DNA of 64,000 nt from the NCBI GenBank assembly GCA_964477445.1, contig CAYZED010000015.1:6614-70613 (forward strand), read 5' to 3'. Numbering within the stretch: position 1 is the first letter of the stretch; each line of letters opens with the position of its first letter. Under the pieces are notes generated by a model, which had not been told where the DNA came from, did not search any database, and was given only the letters and a program-made list of their open reading frames with translations. Of this stretch, positions 16,403-25,453 are shown piece after piece. The stretch comes from CAYZED01 sp964477445. GTDB taxonomy: Bacteria; Bacillota; Clostridia; Lutisporales; Lutisporaceae. The translations under genes were made by a program, and so were the position numbers.

Positions 16403-16454
16403 TCTATATTTTTGTTAACAATGTATTGAAACTATATTTTGGTTAAAAATGTTG

Positions 16455-16488
16455 TTTGCATGACTTGAAATATAAGTGTTCATGCAAA
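16455..16488. repeat. Nine-bp perfect inverted repeat before the XpaC-like gene
   Basis: TTTGCATGA (16455-16463) and TCATGCAAA (16480-16488) are separated by 16 nt. It may be an operator or a hairpin in the leader of the gene starting at 16566. Confidence 0.45.
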
Positions 16489-16565
16489 AGTTGGCCAGAA
16501 AACATTGAAACAAAAATTCGTACCAAGCGTATGTATTATGAAGAACAAAATCTGGAGGGATTAAA

Positions 16566-17951
16566 ATGAATGAAAATGGAAACGGCGAAGGCGGAAATAA
16601 TAATCGAGGAAATAATTCGAATAATGATAAACAATATAATCAAGAAAAAACGTCTAGCTCCAATAACTCAACAAATTCTGCGAACTCATCTAACTCATCA
16701 AACTCGTATGCAAGACATGATGGGTGGAAACGTGTAGACCAAAATCAATACAGTAATGATAATGGAAGACAAGGATGGTCCAATGATAATCAAGCTAGAT
16801 ATAATGATAAACAAAATAGATACAATGAAAGACAAACCAGATATAATGATAGAGACGCTAGAAAATACGAAAGACAGAGTAGAAAATATAAAAACTTAAA
16901 TAGAAATCATTCACAGGACGGGTTTCATGGTATCGGTGATTTGTTATCGTATTTGATTGGAATGAGTTTTGAAATAACTTTTAAATCAATTGAACTAGTG
17001 TTTGAAATTATTAGCGGTATTTTCACACCGTTTAAACAAAATGGAAGTGCGAGAATGTACTCGAAAAATAATTATAGTAATATGAATAATAGCAAAGCTC
17101 AAAATGATAATTTTCAAAACAAAAAAACTAGCAGTGAATCAATACACACCGAAACAGCGCATACTGAAACAGCTCGTAGTGAAACAGCTCGTAGTGAAAC
17201 AGCTCGTAGTGAAACAGCTCACGGTGAACCAGTTCGCAGTGAAAAAGCACAGAGCAATAAAAAGGAAGTGGATGAAATGGGCAAAAAAAAGGATATTCCA
17301 GAGACGGAAAATAAACTCGTAGCATTTAAAAAAGACGTACTTTTATGTTTGTTTTTGTTAATGATAATCCCGTTGATAATTTTTATTGCTATGAAAAAGA
17401 TAATGTTTGCAGGTATTATTGTAGCTATTGGAATATCATTGATGGTAACGTTTAACATTATTATTTCAGGTATAATTTCTTTCAAAGAAAATAGTGAAAA
17501 GAAAAAAGAGCGAATGGCTGAAATTGAAGTTGAAAAAAATGTAGCAGACGAAACCGATGCAGACAAGGCCACGGAAGCTGCGTTTGACAAAATTTTTGAA
17601 ATTAGAAAAGATATGATTCAATTGCCAGAAGGGGTCGTAAAAGAAAAAATCGAGAGCATCTGTACTATTGCGGACAAAATCATAGGCGAAGTAAGATCAA
17701 ATCCTGAGGTATATCCTCAATCAAAAAGATTTTTCTATTATCATATTGAATCTTTTACTGAAATATTTAATAAATATATGAAACTTTTGAATTATCGTGA
17801 AGATTCAGCTGAGACCGGCAGAACACTTTTTGAGACCGAAAAGGCTTTTGGTAATATCGAAGAAATATTTAGAGATTTCTTATCAAAAACATTAGAAAAA
17901 GACCTTATCAATTTAAAGGCCGAAATCAATGTTATGAAGAATAGTCAATAG
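16566..17951 (+). CDS. XpaC-like (5-bromo-4-chloroindolyl phosphate hydrolysis family) membrane protein with low-complexity N-terminus
   Basis: The 461-residue protein is mosaic. Residues 1-110 are Asn/Ser/Arg/Tyr-rich low complexity. Residues about 121-160 hold an amphipathic or membrane-associated segment. Residues about 195-230 are a tandem RSETA array. Two membrane helices follow (LLCLFLLMIIPLIIFIAM and GIIVAIGISLMVTFNIIISGII), and the C-terminal 150 residues resemble the XpaC/Halogen_Hydrol domain (KIESICTIADKIIGEVRSNPEVYPQSKRFFYYHIESFTEIFNKY in part). XpaC proteins usually sit beside TelA; no telA is here. The biochemical role of XpaC is unknown despite its name. A TGGAGGG ribosome site precedes the ATG. 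Confidence 0.7.
   Translation: MNENGNGEGGNNNRGNNSNNDKQYNQEKTSSSNNSTNSANSSNSSNSYARHDGWKRVDQNQYSNDNGRQGWSNDNQARYNDKQNRYNERQTRYNDRDARKYERQSRKYKNLNRNHSQDGFHGIGDLLSYLIGMSFEITFKSIELVFEIISGIFTPFKQNGSARMYSKNNYSNMNNSKAQNDNFQNKKTSSESIHTETAHTETARSETARSETARSETAHGEPVRSEKAQSNKKEVDEMGKKKDIPETENKLVAFKKDVLLCLFLLMIIPLIIFIAMKKIMFAGIIVAIGISLMVTFNIIISGIISFKENSEKKKERMAEIEVEKNVADETDADKATEAAFDKIFEIRKDMIQLPEGVVKEKIESICTIADKIIGEVRSNPEVYPQSKRFFYYHIESFTEIFNKYMKLLNYREDSAETGRTLFETEKAFGNIEEIFRDFLSKTLEKDLINLKAEINVMKNSQ
17151..17255 (+). repeat. 15-bp in-frame tandem repeat, seven units, in the XpaC-like gene
   Basis: Seven 15-nt units beginning GAAACAGCT or close variants encode a five-residue (S/T)-E-T-A-(R/H) motif. The three central units (17166-17210) are identical. 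Unit length is a multiple of three, so copy-number change keeps the frame. Confidence 0.9.
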
Positions 17952-17979
17952 AATGTTATTCAGAGGAGTCAATAATATG

Positions 17980-20109
17980 CTATTTTAAATAGTCAATAAT
18001 TAGAAGTAGTTTAGACTTTTCAGATTTCCCTTTTGAGGAGCTAAAAATAAGGGAAATTGTTTCTGAAGAAACTGATTCTTGAGGAACTGATTCTTGAGAA
18101 ACTGTGTCTTGAGAAACTGATTCTTGAGGAACTGATTCTTGAGAAACTGTGTCTCGAGACACTAAATCAAATAAAAATAAGTCTTTAGGAGTGATATTAG
18201 CTTCTGAAGATTTTTTTTCGACCATTGAAGATTTGTTTTCCAATATTGAAACTCTTTTCACGGAATTATCTATATTGGAACGGGCATCTAAAAATTCGAA
18301 CACTTTTAAGTTGATGTTTACTAATAGAAAGTTTTTGTTTGCCTTAATAATTTGTTCGAAGTTTAATTTATTATCGATATTTGACTCTTTTTTATTCAAT
18401 AATTCATTTTTAAGAACAGATTCTTTTTCGTTAATAAAAAAATCAGGAGTAGGCGAATTGATTCCAGCGTAAATCCAATCAAGCTTCATTAACATTATTA
18501 GCTCATTTATCATGTCTGGGTAGTTTTGGTTAAAATAATCATAAACAAATTCGAAAATTTGTTTTATAGAGTTCTTTTGTTTAAAAAAGCCAACGGAATC
18601 AAGATGTTTTGACATTGAGGAAAGCAAATCAAAAGCCTTATTATTTATTAAATTAAAGGCATACGAGAGTGTCAAATACATTTTTTCTGAATTATATAAT
18701 AATTCGAGAACATCCTCTATTAGTTTCAAATCTCTTATTTCATCAAATGAAATCCATTTATTTGAGATAACCTCGTAAGGCGAAAATTCGTGGCAAACTA
18801 ACTCGTACATGGCACTGTCACGTCTTAACTTGCTACCATGTAAAAGTTTTAGAAAACCTAATTGGAGCATGTGTGGGTTAAGTTCCATTACAAAATCAAA
18901 TGATTTACTGAAGCTCTGAAAATCTTCATATGGCAATCCAGCAATTAAATCAATATGTATATGCACTTTGCCAGTGTTCATTAGCTTTTTAACATTGTTT
19001 TGTAATTTGTTCAAATCAGTAATTCGGCAGACTTCCTCAAGCGACCTTAAATTAGTGGATTGTACACCAATTTCAAATTGAATAGCGTCTTTTGGTAACG
19101 TAGCTATTAAATCGATAATTTCATCGGTTAATAAGTCGGCAGCTATTTCGAAATGGACACAAGTGTCAGATGGATTTTGTTTAATAAAATTCAAAATATC
19201 TATTGATCTTTCCACATTAACATTCCATGTGCGATCAATAAACTTAATCACTTTATACTTTTTTTCAAGAAGAAACTTGAGTTCGAAAAACACTTTATCA
19301 AGACTTTTAAAAGAAACATTATACATTGCAGAGGATAAACAATAACTACACGAATATGGGCAACCTCTTGATGACTCATAGTACATTACTTTTGTATTAT
19401 CTGGCAAAAGATTTGGATAATCAAGATAAGGGAATGGTATGTCATCAGCCAGAACTTGGTTATAATTTTTTGAAATTAAACTTGAATAAACATGGCTATT
19501 AAGTTTTTCGTTTAGCGATTCTTCAAATTCGTATGCTTCTGATGCTTCGGATGCTTCTGATGCTTCTAACAAAGTTGAGATTTTTGATAATTTTGAAGTT
19601 TTTAACAATTTTGATAATTCAGAAAGTAAAGCTGGGAGCGCTACTTCGCCATCGCCTTTGATAACAAAATCTATTTCAGGGAATGACATGAATTCATCAA
19701 ATCTAAAAGTAGCTTCTGGACCACCGAGAATGATTATCGATTTAGGAGAGAGTTTCTTAATTGATTTTATGATTTTAAGACAAATTTCGATGTTCCAAAT
19801 ATATGTCGAAAAGCAGTAAATATCGATATATTTCTTATATATTGTGCTGAACAAATGAGATATTGGCTCGTTTATATTAGTCTCGATAATTTCGATATCT
19901 GAATCTGAATTTGAATTTGAATGTGAATCTGAATGTGAATCTGAATGCGAATCCGAATGTGAATCCGAATGTGAATTCGAATCCGAATCGATATCGGTGT
20001 CGGAATTATTTATAAGATTAAATTTTTTACTTATTGAATAATAAAGATACCTAATCGCTATGTTTACATGCAGGCTTCTTGAATTAATACCGACAAGTGC
20101 AATTTTCAT
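17980..20109 (-). CDS. B12-binding domain radical SAM protein (DUF4080-type) with three micro-repeat insertions
   Basis: The 709-residue protein starts with a cobalamin-binding-like Rossmann domain (KIALVGINSRSLH; later IIILGGPEATFR, IDFVIKGDGEVALP). It continues into a radical SAM domain whose 4Fe-4S cluster motif CPYSCSYC is near residues 250-257, with FEIAAD and GVQSTN barrel motifs after it and a long C-terminal domain of the DUF4080 type. Such enzymes reductively cleave SAM; the substrate is unknown. Three low-complexity arrays interrupt it: Ser-Asp/His dipeptides near residues 40-70, EAS repeats near 182-193, and a SQESV/PQESV/SQDTV array near 650-680. They fall in loops or ends and keep the frame. 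A GGAGG ribosome site lies seven bases before the ATG. Confidence 0.85.
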   Translation of the reverse strand: MKIALVGINSRSLHVNIAIRYLYYSISKKFNLINNSDTDIDSDSNSHSDSHSDSHSDSHSDSHSNSNSDSDIEIIETNINEPISHLFSTIYKKYIDIYCFSTYIWNIEICLKIIKSIKKLSPKSIIILGGPEATFRFDEFMSFPEIDFVIKGDGEVALPALLSELSKLLKTSKLSKISTLLEASEASEASEAYEFEESLNEKLNSHVYSSLISKNYNQVLADDIPFPYLDYPNLLPDNTKVMYYESSRGCPYSCSYCLSSAMYNVSFKSLDKVFFELKFLLEKKYKVIKFIDRTWNVNVERSIDILNFIKQNPSDTCVHFEIAADLLTDEIIDLIATLPKDAIQFEIGVQSTNLRSLEEVCRITDLNKLQNNVKKLMNTGKVHIHIDLIAGLPYEDFQSFSKSFDFVMELNPHMLQLGFLKLLHGSKLRRDSAMYELVCHEFSPYEVISNKWISFDEIRDLKLIEDVLELLYNSEKMYLTLSYAFNLINNKAFDLLSSMSKHLDSVGFFKQKNSIKQIFEFVYDYFNQNYPDMINELIMLMKLDWIYAGINSPTPDFFINEKESVLKNELLNKKESNIDNKLNFEQIIKANKNFLLVNINLKVFEFLDARSNIDNSVKRVSILENKSSMVEKKSSEANITPKDLFLFDLVSRDTVSQESVPQESVSQDTVSQESVPQESVSSETISLIFSSSKGKSEKSKLLLIIDYLK
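18071..18160 (-). repeat. 15-bp tandem repeat (45-bp higher-order unit, two copies) in the radical SAM gene
   Basis: Six 15-nt units such as ACTGATTCTTGAGGA (plus strand) encode QESV/QDTV pentapeptides. Units one to three and four to six form two nearly identical 45-nt blocks. Confidence 0.9.
19533..19568 (-). repeat. 9-bp tandem repeat, four units, in the radical SAM gene
   Basis: Four units of ATGCTTCTG-like sequence encode Glu-Ala-Ser triplets. Confidence 0.85.
19901..19990 (-). repeat. 6-bp tandem repeat, fifteen units, in the radical SAM gene
   Basis: Fifteen GAATNN hexamers (plus strand) encode alternating Ser with Asp, His or Asn within the predicted B12-binding domain. A 12-nt higher-order period (GAATGTGAATCT) is visible. 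Confidence 0.9.
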
Positions 20110-20314
20110 GTGAAATCCTCCATAAAACTAGTTGTAAATTTGCATTTCTAATACAAATGCGCATCATGAGTATACTAAAACATGGCCAAACTATCAATGT
20201 TTATCAAATGATATTCAATTGATAATATTGACAAACACTATGTAATGTGGGAGTATAAAATAGGTTTGGAGAAAATCAGATTTTTCAAGATTGACGAATA
20301 TAACGGAGAAAAAC

Positions 20315-20980
20315 ATGAAAAATGAAAAGGGTTTTAATTCTACTATTGATAATCGAATAGAGCGTGCCAAAGAAATTGTGCGTTTACTGGATATTGAGTA
20401 TCCAGATGCGCATTGCAGTTTAGACCATGAAGAGCCTTGGCAATTACTAATTTCAACTATTCTAGCAGCACAATGTACTGATGAACGTGTCAATATTGTT
20501 ACCAAGACTTTATATAAAAAATATACCTCTGTTTATGATTTTGCGAAAGCGAATCAAGAAGAATTGGAAATTGATATAAGGTCAACTGGTTTTTTTAGAA
20601 ACAAAGCAAAAAATATTATCAGTTCATCTAAGATTTTAGTTAATGACTTTAATGGAGAGATTCCAGGAACGATGAATGAGCTTCTGTCTTTGCCAGGGGT
20701 GGGTAGAAAGACCGCAAATGTTATTCTTGGAACATGCTTTGGGGTACAGGGAATAATTGTTGATACACACTGTGGAAGATTAGCTAGGAGAATTGGTTTA
20801 ACAAAAGAAGAAAATCCTGAACTCGTTGAAAAAGACTTGATGAAAGTTGTAGAAAATGATAAGTGGACGGATTTTAGTCATTTAATGGTATATCACGGAA
20901 GAGCTGTATGTAATGCAAAAAAACCAAAGTGCAGCAAGTGTGTAATTTTTAACTTATGTTACAGTTTTCCTTTAGAATGA
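20315..20980 (+). CDS. nth: Endonuclease III
   Basis: This base-excision-repair DNA glycosylase/AP lyase removes oxidised pyrimidines. The 221-residue product carries the helix-hairpin-helix LPGVGRKTANVIL with the catalytic Lys, the catalytic Asp in IVDTHCGRLARRIG, and the C-terminal 4Fe-4S cluster CNAKKPKCSKCVIFNLC (Cx6Cx2Cx5C). The ATG at 20315 follows CGGAG by six bases; an in-frame TTG at 20291 is less likely. It stands alone, divergent from the radical SAM gene. Confidence 0.97.
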   Translation: MKNEKGFNSTIDNRIERAKEIVRLLDIEYPDAHCSLDHEEPWQLLISTILAAQCTDERVNIVTKTLYKKYTSVYDFAKANQEELEIDIRSTGFFRNKAKNIISSSKILVNDFNGEIPGTMNELLSLPGVGRKTANVILGTCFGVQGIIVDTHCGRLARRIGLTKEENPELVEKDLMKVVENDKWTDFSHLMVYHGRAVCNAKKPKCSKCVIFNLCYSFPLE

Positions 20981-21092
20981 CAGAATATTAGTTGGATGTA
21001 TATATAAGTTTGATGAGATACTATCTAATTTCTGAAAAAAATTTTGATATAGTATAAAATGTCTTAAAATATAAAAAACTTAAGGAGAAATT

Positions 21093-22382
21093 ATGGAACA
21101 GATAACTTTTGACTTTCAATTTTGGGCCTCAGCAGCTATTTTTGTCATTGCATATATTTTAATAATATTCGATGTCATTGATAGAGTTATTGTAGCGCTA
21201 GGGGGAGCAACACTTATGATTCTTCTCAGAATTATAAGTCAGGAATCAGCTTTCAGTGAAAAAGTTGACTACAATACATTAGTGTTATTAATTAGTATGA
21301 TGATTATCGTTATGATTACTAAAAAAAGTGGAGTATTTGAGTATTTGGCGATAAAAACTGTTAAATTAGCAAAGGCAGAGCCTATAAGAATTTTGATTTT
21401 TCTTTCACTTATTACTGGCGTAATTTCAGCGCTACTTGATAATGTAACTACTATACTTTTAGTTTTGCCATTAACATTTACAGTTTGTAAGGATTTAAAA
21501 ATCAATCCTTTGCCGATGCTTATATCTGAAGTTTTTGCGTCTAATGTAGGCGGAACAGCGACACTTATAGGAGATCCTCCGAATATTATGATAGGTAGCG
21601 CTGTTGGTCTTAATTTTATGGATTTTATAGTTAACGTTACACCAGTAATTTTGATAATGTTACCGATTACAGTAATAATTTTTGCACTAATATATAAAGG
21701 ACAGTTGAAAACTAACAAAGCTAGTCAAGAAAAAGTAATGCTTATGAACGAGAATGATGCTATTACGGACAAAGGGTTACTGATAAAGTGCATGATAATT
21801 TTAGTAATGACGATTATTGGGTTCTTGTTGCATGGTTACTTAAAATTAGAGTCTGGGATTATCGCTTTGGCTGGAGCAACATTATTACTTCTGGTTTCGG
21901 GTGTTAGAACAGATAAAATTCTTGAAGAAATTGAATGGAAGACAATATTTTTCTTTGGTGGGCTGTTTATTATGGTTGGTGGAATTGAAGCCACTGGTAT
22001 TATTAAGCTTATAGCAAATGGAGTAATTGATTTAACAGGTGGAAACCCATTTCTTACTTTAATCGCAGTTCTTTGGGTTTCAGCCATTGCTTCAGCGTTT
22101 ATTGACAATATACCATTTGTCGCAACAATGATTCCAATGATAAAGGACCTAGGCGTCATAACAGGTATGCCACTTGGTCCTCTGTGGTGGGCTCTTTCAT
22201 TAGGAGCATGTCTAGGAGGGAATGGAACCATAATCGGGGCTTCTGCCAACGTTGTGGCATCGGGTATGGCTGAAGACTTTGGTCATAAAATAACATTCAA
22301 GAATTACTTCAAAGTTGCTTTCCCGGTAATGCTAGTAACAATAGTGATGGCTATGATTTATTTGGTGCTGTTTTATACGTAA
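21093..22382 (+). CDS. ArsB/NhaD/CitMHS superfamily anion permease
   Basis: A 429-residue integral membrane protein with 11-12 hydrophobic segments. The paired motifs ALLDNVTTILLVLPLTF and ASAFIDNIPFVATMIPMI, plus GGTATLIGDPPNIMIG and GGNGTIIGASANVVASGMAE, are the two inverted-repeat signatures of the ion transporter superfamily (SLC13/P-protein/ArsB). Substrates in this group include arsenite, citrate, Na+/H+ and other anions; the exact one is not readable. It is a single gene with a TAAGGAG ribosome site, and is separate from the arsenic operon at 40.6 kb. Confidence 0.88.
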   Translation: MEQITFDFQFWASAAIFVIAYILIIFDVIDRVIVALGGATLMILLRIISQESAFSEKVDYNTLVLLISMMIIVMITKKSGVFEYLAIKTVKLAKAEPIRILIFLSLITGVISALLDNVTTILLVLPLTFTVCKDLKINPLPMLISEVFASNVGGTATLIGDPPNIMIGSAVGLNFMDFIVNVTPVILIMLPITVIIFALIYKGQLKTNKASQEKVMLMNENDAITDKGLLIKCMIILVMTIIGFLLHGYLKLESGIIALAGATLLLLVSGVRTDKILEEIEWKTIFFFGGLFIMVGGIEATGIIKLIANGVIDLTGGNPFLTLIAVLWVSAIASAFIDNIPFVATMIPMIKDLGVITGMPLGPLWWALSLGACLGGNGTIIGASANVVASGMAEDFGHKITFKNYFKVAFPVMLVTIVMAMIYLVLFYT

Positions 22383-22387
22383 AAACA

Positions 22388-22435
22388 AAAGTGGCTTCGT
22401 CACATTTATACAAACAAATGCAACGAAGGCACTTT
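22388..22435. terminator. Hairpin between convergent permease and rqc2 genes
   Basis: A 13-bp stem with one mismatch (22388-22400 with 22423-22435) and a 22-nt loop. No T tract follows, so its terminator role is uncertain. Its 5' arm and loop (GGCTTCGTCACATTTATACAA) resemble the start of the dispersed repeat described below. Confidence 0.4.
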
Positions 22436-22533
22436 GAGCTATAACCATTACACCAAAAATGATTTTTTTCCAACCACTGTAAACCAATAATGAAATGCTT
22501 CGCGGTTTCGAAAAAATTCAAATTCAAATAATT

Positions 22534-24290
22534 TTATATAACTGGATTTTTAGGCTCTGCCAAAATGGTTTTATATACATCGTATGTAACCATTCCTGGT
22601 TTTGAGCCTTTTGGTTTTTTAACGTTCTTTATTTGAGTATAATCAACTGGTATTTTACTGCCAGAACTAGCTTTGCTATAAAACGCTGCTAAACAAGCGG
22701 CTTCATATAGGGTGGCGTCGTCTGGGACATTTCCATTACACCTTATAACTACATGTGATCCTGCAAAATCTTTGACATGCAGCCAAATATCGCTACTAAA
22801 AGAACTTTTCATAGTTAATATTTCGTTTTGCAGATTATTTTTTCCAACAAATATTTCAAATCCGCTTGAGGAAATAAATTTATGTGGTGCGGAAGGCTTG
22901 ATTTTCTTTTTACTATTTTTTGCATTAGATTTTATTAAACCGAGTGATGCAAGTTCCTCACGAATTTCATTCATCTCAATTTCGAGAGTAGAATTCTCGA
23001 GATTAAATATTTGACTTTCTAAATACTGAATTTCTTCTTGCGCATCAATTATTTGTTCGCTAAGTGTTGTTTGAGCTTTTTTTAGCTTGTTATATAATTT
23101 GTAGTATCTTTGAGCGTTTTGGATTGCTCCGAATTTTTTGTCCATAGGAATTTCAATTTCGCTCATATCTTCATCATAACAATTGATTAATTTGATTTTA
23201 TCTGAAAACACTTTGATATCATGGAGTGAAGCTGTAATTAAATCACCATATAATCTATATTTATCACAATTTGCAGCTTTCTCAAGGTCGCTATTTAGAG
23301 CAGTTATCTTTCGGTCAGCACGGTCAATCCTGTTACTTAATAGTTTTAGTAGGTCGCCAGCTTTTTGACGAACTCTGTCTTGCCTGTCCTTTTCATGATA
23401 AAATTTTTCACATGCTTCACTGATAGTTTGGAAGGCCTTAATATTGTATGAATCAAATTGATGTGAAGTCTGCCAAAAGAAATCGAATGGTTTTTCTTCA
23501 TTGTAAGCTATGCATGGAGCATAGTTTGCCTGTGTTAATTTAATTAAGTATTCGTTTAATGACTTAAACAATAAAACTCTTTCAGCCGGGCCAATGCTAC
23601 TAAAGTTCAAAGATGAATCTAAATTAGCATTATTCAAAATCTCTCTTGAGGAAAATGGGCTCATGCCATTGAATGATTTAATAAAAATCTTCTCAAGAGT
23701 TCCGCNNNNNNNNNNTGAATTTAAAAAACAGATTTAATTTTTTTTGAATCGGTTTGTTTAAATAATTAAAAGGGAGATATTTTTTCATCTGATGGGGGGT
23801 ATACATAATGAACGCCAGGTAAAACTTCCCTAACGCTACTTTTTAATTCGTCAATGTGCTTAATAGAATCAATTATTAATCTTGTTTCAGAATCGATAAA
23901 TATAAAGTTACTGTGACGGCCCATTATTTCTAAAATAATAGATTTTTTACTGCTGTAGCCTAACTCATCAAAACAGTCGAATTCAATTTCAAGTATTCGC
24001 TCAAAAAATGGCTGCTTGAAACCAATAATCTTTGCTCCTATCAAGTGCTTTCTGAGCAGCATACAAAAGGCAGGAGCGGTTTTTGGGTTTTCACGATCCG
24101 TTGAAGTAATATGACAACGTGGGAAAGCGGCATTGGCAGAAAGTAAAAGTTTAATGGTCTCTTTATATCCGCGCATATGAAGTATTATTTCATCTTTTTC
24201 AGGTTGTTGGATTTTTTCTACTTTATATCCTAACATTCTTTCACTAAACTCTTTAGTGAGTGCATATAGCACCGAACCATCTAACGGCAT
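22534..24290 (-). CDS. rqcH: Rqc2/RqcH ribosome-quality-control protein (NFACT family), with gap and frameshift
   Basis: RqcH binds stalled 50S subunits and adds Ala tails to blocked nascent chains; older names are FbpA/fibronectin-binding protein. The N-terminal part (23766-24290) has the NFACT-N start MPLDGSVLYALTKEF and LLSANAAFPRCHIT. The C-terminal part (from about 23703 down to 22534) has the coiled coil and the NFACT-R domain (FEIFVGKNNLQNE, DIWLHVKDFAGSHVVIRC). Ten N at 23706-23715 interrupt the gene, and an extra T in the TTTT run near 23764 shifts the frame just before the gap. Removing one T gives a continuous product, so this is more likely a sequence error than a broken gene. Confidence 0.88.
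23706..23715. other. Assembly gap (10 N) inside rqcH
   Basis: A placeholder gap. A likely single-base insertion about 50 nt away suggests poor consensus quality around it. Confidence 0.95.
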
Positions 24291-24322
24291 AAAATCAGTC
24301 CTTTCAGTTTATTGTATAATGT

Positions 24323-24399
24323 GAAGTTTCGTAAGATTTCAATCTATTCTAGAAATTATAGTATTTACTTGTTGGACAAATGCGGCGAAGTCGCCTTTT
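24323..24399 (-). repeat. Dispersed intergenic repeat, copy C
   Basis: Read on the minus strand, the copy has the GC hairpin GGCGACTTCGCCGC, then AAGTAAATAC, an AT-rich middle with AGAATAGATTGAA, and the core TCTTACGAAACTT. It lies between divergent rqcH and dapF, pointing toward rqcH. Confidence 0.75.
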
Positions 24400-24465
24400 C
24401 GCTTCTATCCAATTTTACACGAAAAGCGATGAAAATAAAAGATAATAAAAGAAATCAAAAGAGAA

Positions 24466-24494
24466 TTGAAACAAAGTGTTTGTTTTGATATAAT
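24466..24494 (+). promoter_or_regulatory. Promoter of dapF
   Basis: TTGAAA (24466-24471), a 17-nt spacer and TATAAT (24489-24494) sit 42 nt before the dapF start. Confidence 0.7.
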
Positions 24495-24535
24495 ATCATT
24501 CAAACAGTGTCTAAATAATTTTATGGGAGACAAAA

Positions 24536-25396
24536 ATGAATTTTTATAAATATCAGGGACTTGGAAATGACTTTATAATTGTGGATTTGTTATCAGAAAA
24601 TGGTACTATTAATTCTGACAAAGATTACATTAAAAATATTTGTGATAGAAGATTTGGTATAGGCGCTGATGGGTTGATGTATGTTTTGCCTTCAGAAATA
24701 GCCGATGCAAGAATGCTTCTATATAACTCTGACGGAAGTAGAGCAGAAATGTGCGGGAATGGAATCCGATGCTTTGCAAATCATGTTTTTGATGTATGCA
24801 GTATTAAGAAATCTGTGATTTCAGTTGAAACAGATGCAGGAATAAAAAGTGTTAAAATATTTGAGAAAAATGGTATGTTTGACTTAGCTGAAGTTAACAT
24901 GGGAAAACCACTCAGTGGACTAGATAAAAATATAATTTCTTCAAGCTCTGATTTGAAAGATATTATTATACAGGGATTGAAGGTTTCTGACTTTATTAAT
25001 ACGAGCGAAAATATTTCAGACAATAATATTTATTTTATTGATATGGGTGTTCCGCATGCTGTGATATTTTTGAACAATATTTCTGATTCTATGGTCAAGG
25101 AAATTGGCCCTTTAATTGAGACTCACGAAAAATTTCCAAAAGGCACTAATGTAAATTTTGCTAAAATATTATCTCTAACTTCTATTAAACTGAGAACATG
25201 GGAGCGAGGTGCAGGGTACACATACGCATGCGGTACTGGGGCTAGTGCGACATTAGTGGCTTCTTTTCTCTCGAAAAAAACAATGAATAATTCAACCTTA
25301 TTATTAAGGGGTGGAAATTTAGAAATTAGCTGGCCAGAGGATGACGATGTTTATATGAGTGGACAGGCTAGGTTGGCCTTTGTTGGAAATTACTAG
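24536..25396 (+). CDS. dapF: Diaminopimelate epimerase
   Basis: DapF converts LL- to meso-diaminopimelate for lysine and peptidoglycan synthesis. The two catalytic cysteines are in the motifs MCGNGIRCFA (near residue 72) and ACGTGASAT (near residue 227). The N-terminal FYKYQGLGNDFIIVD is typical. The length, 286 residues, is slightly longer than usual, and all motifs are intact. A GGGAGAC ribosome site precedes the ATG. Confidence 0.97.
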   Translation: MNFYKYQGLGNDFIIVDLLSENGTINSDKDYIKNICDRRFGIGADGLMYVLPSEIADARMLLYNSDGSRAEMCGNGIRCFANHVFDVCSIKKSVISVETDAGIKSVKIFEKNGMFDLAEVNMGKPLSGLDKNIISSSSDLKDIIIQGLKVSDFINTSENISDNNIYFIDMGVPHAVIFLNNISDSMVKEIGPLIETHEKFPKGTNVNFAKILSLTSIKLRTWERGAGYTYACGTGASATLVASFLSKKTMNNSTLLLRGGNLEISWPEDDDVYMSGQARLAFVGNY

Positions 25397-25453
25397 ATAA
25401 TAATTTTATAACAAATAATTATTTAAAATAAAATAAATTTTAAGGAGTACATT

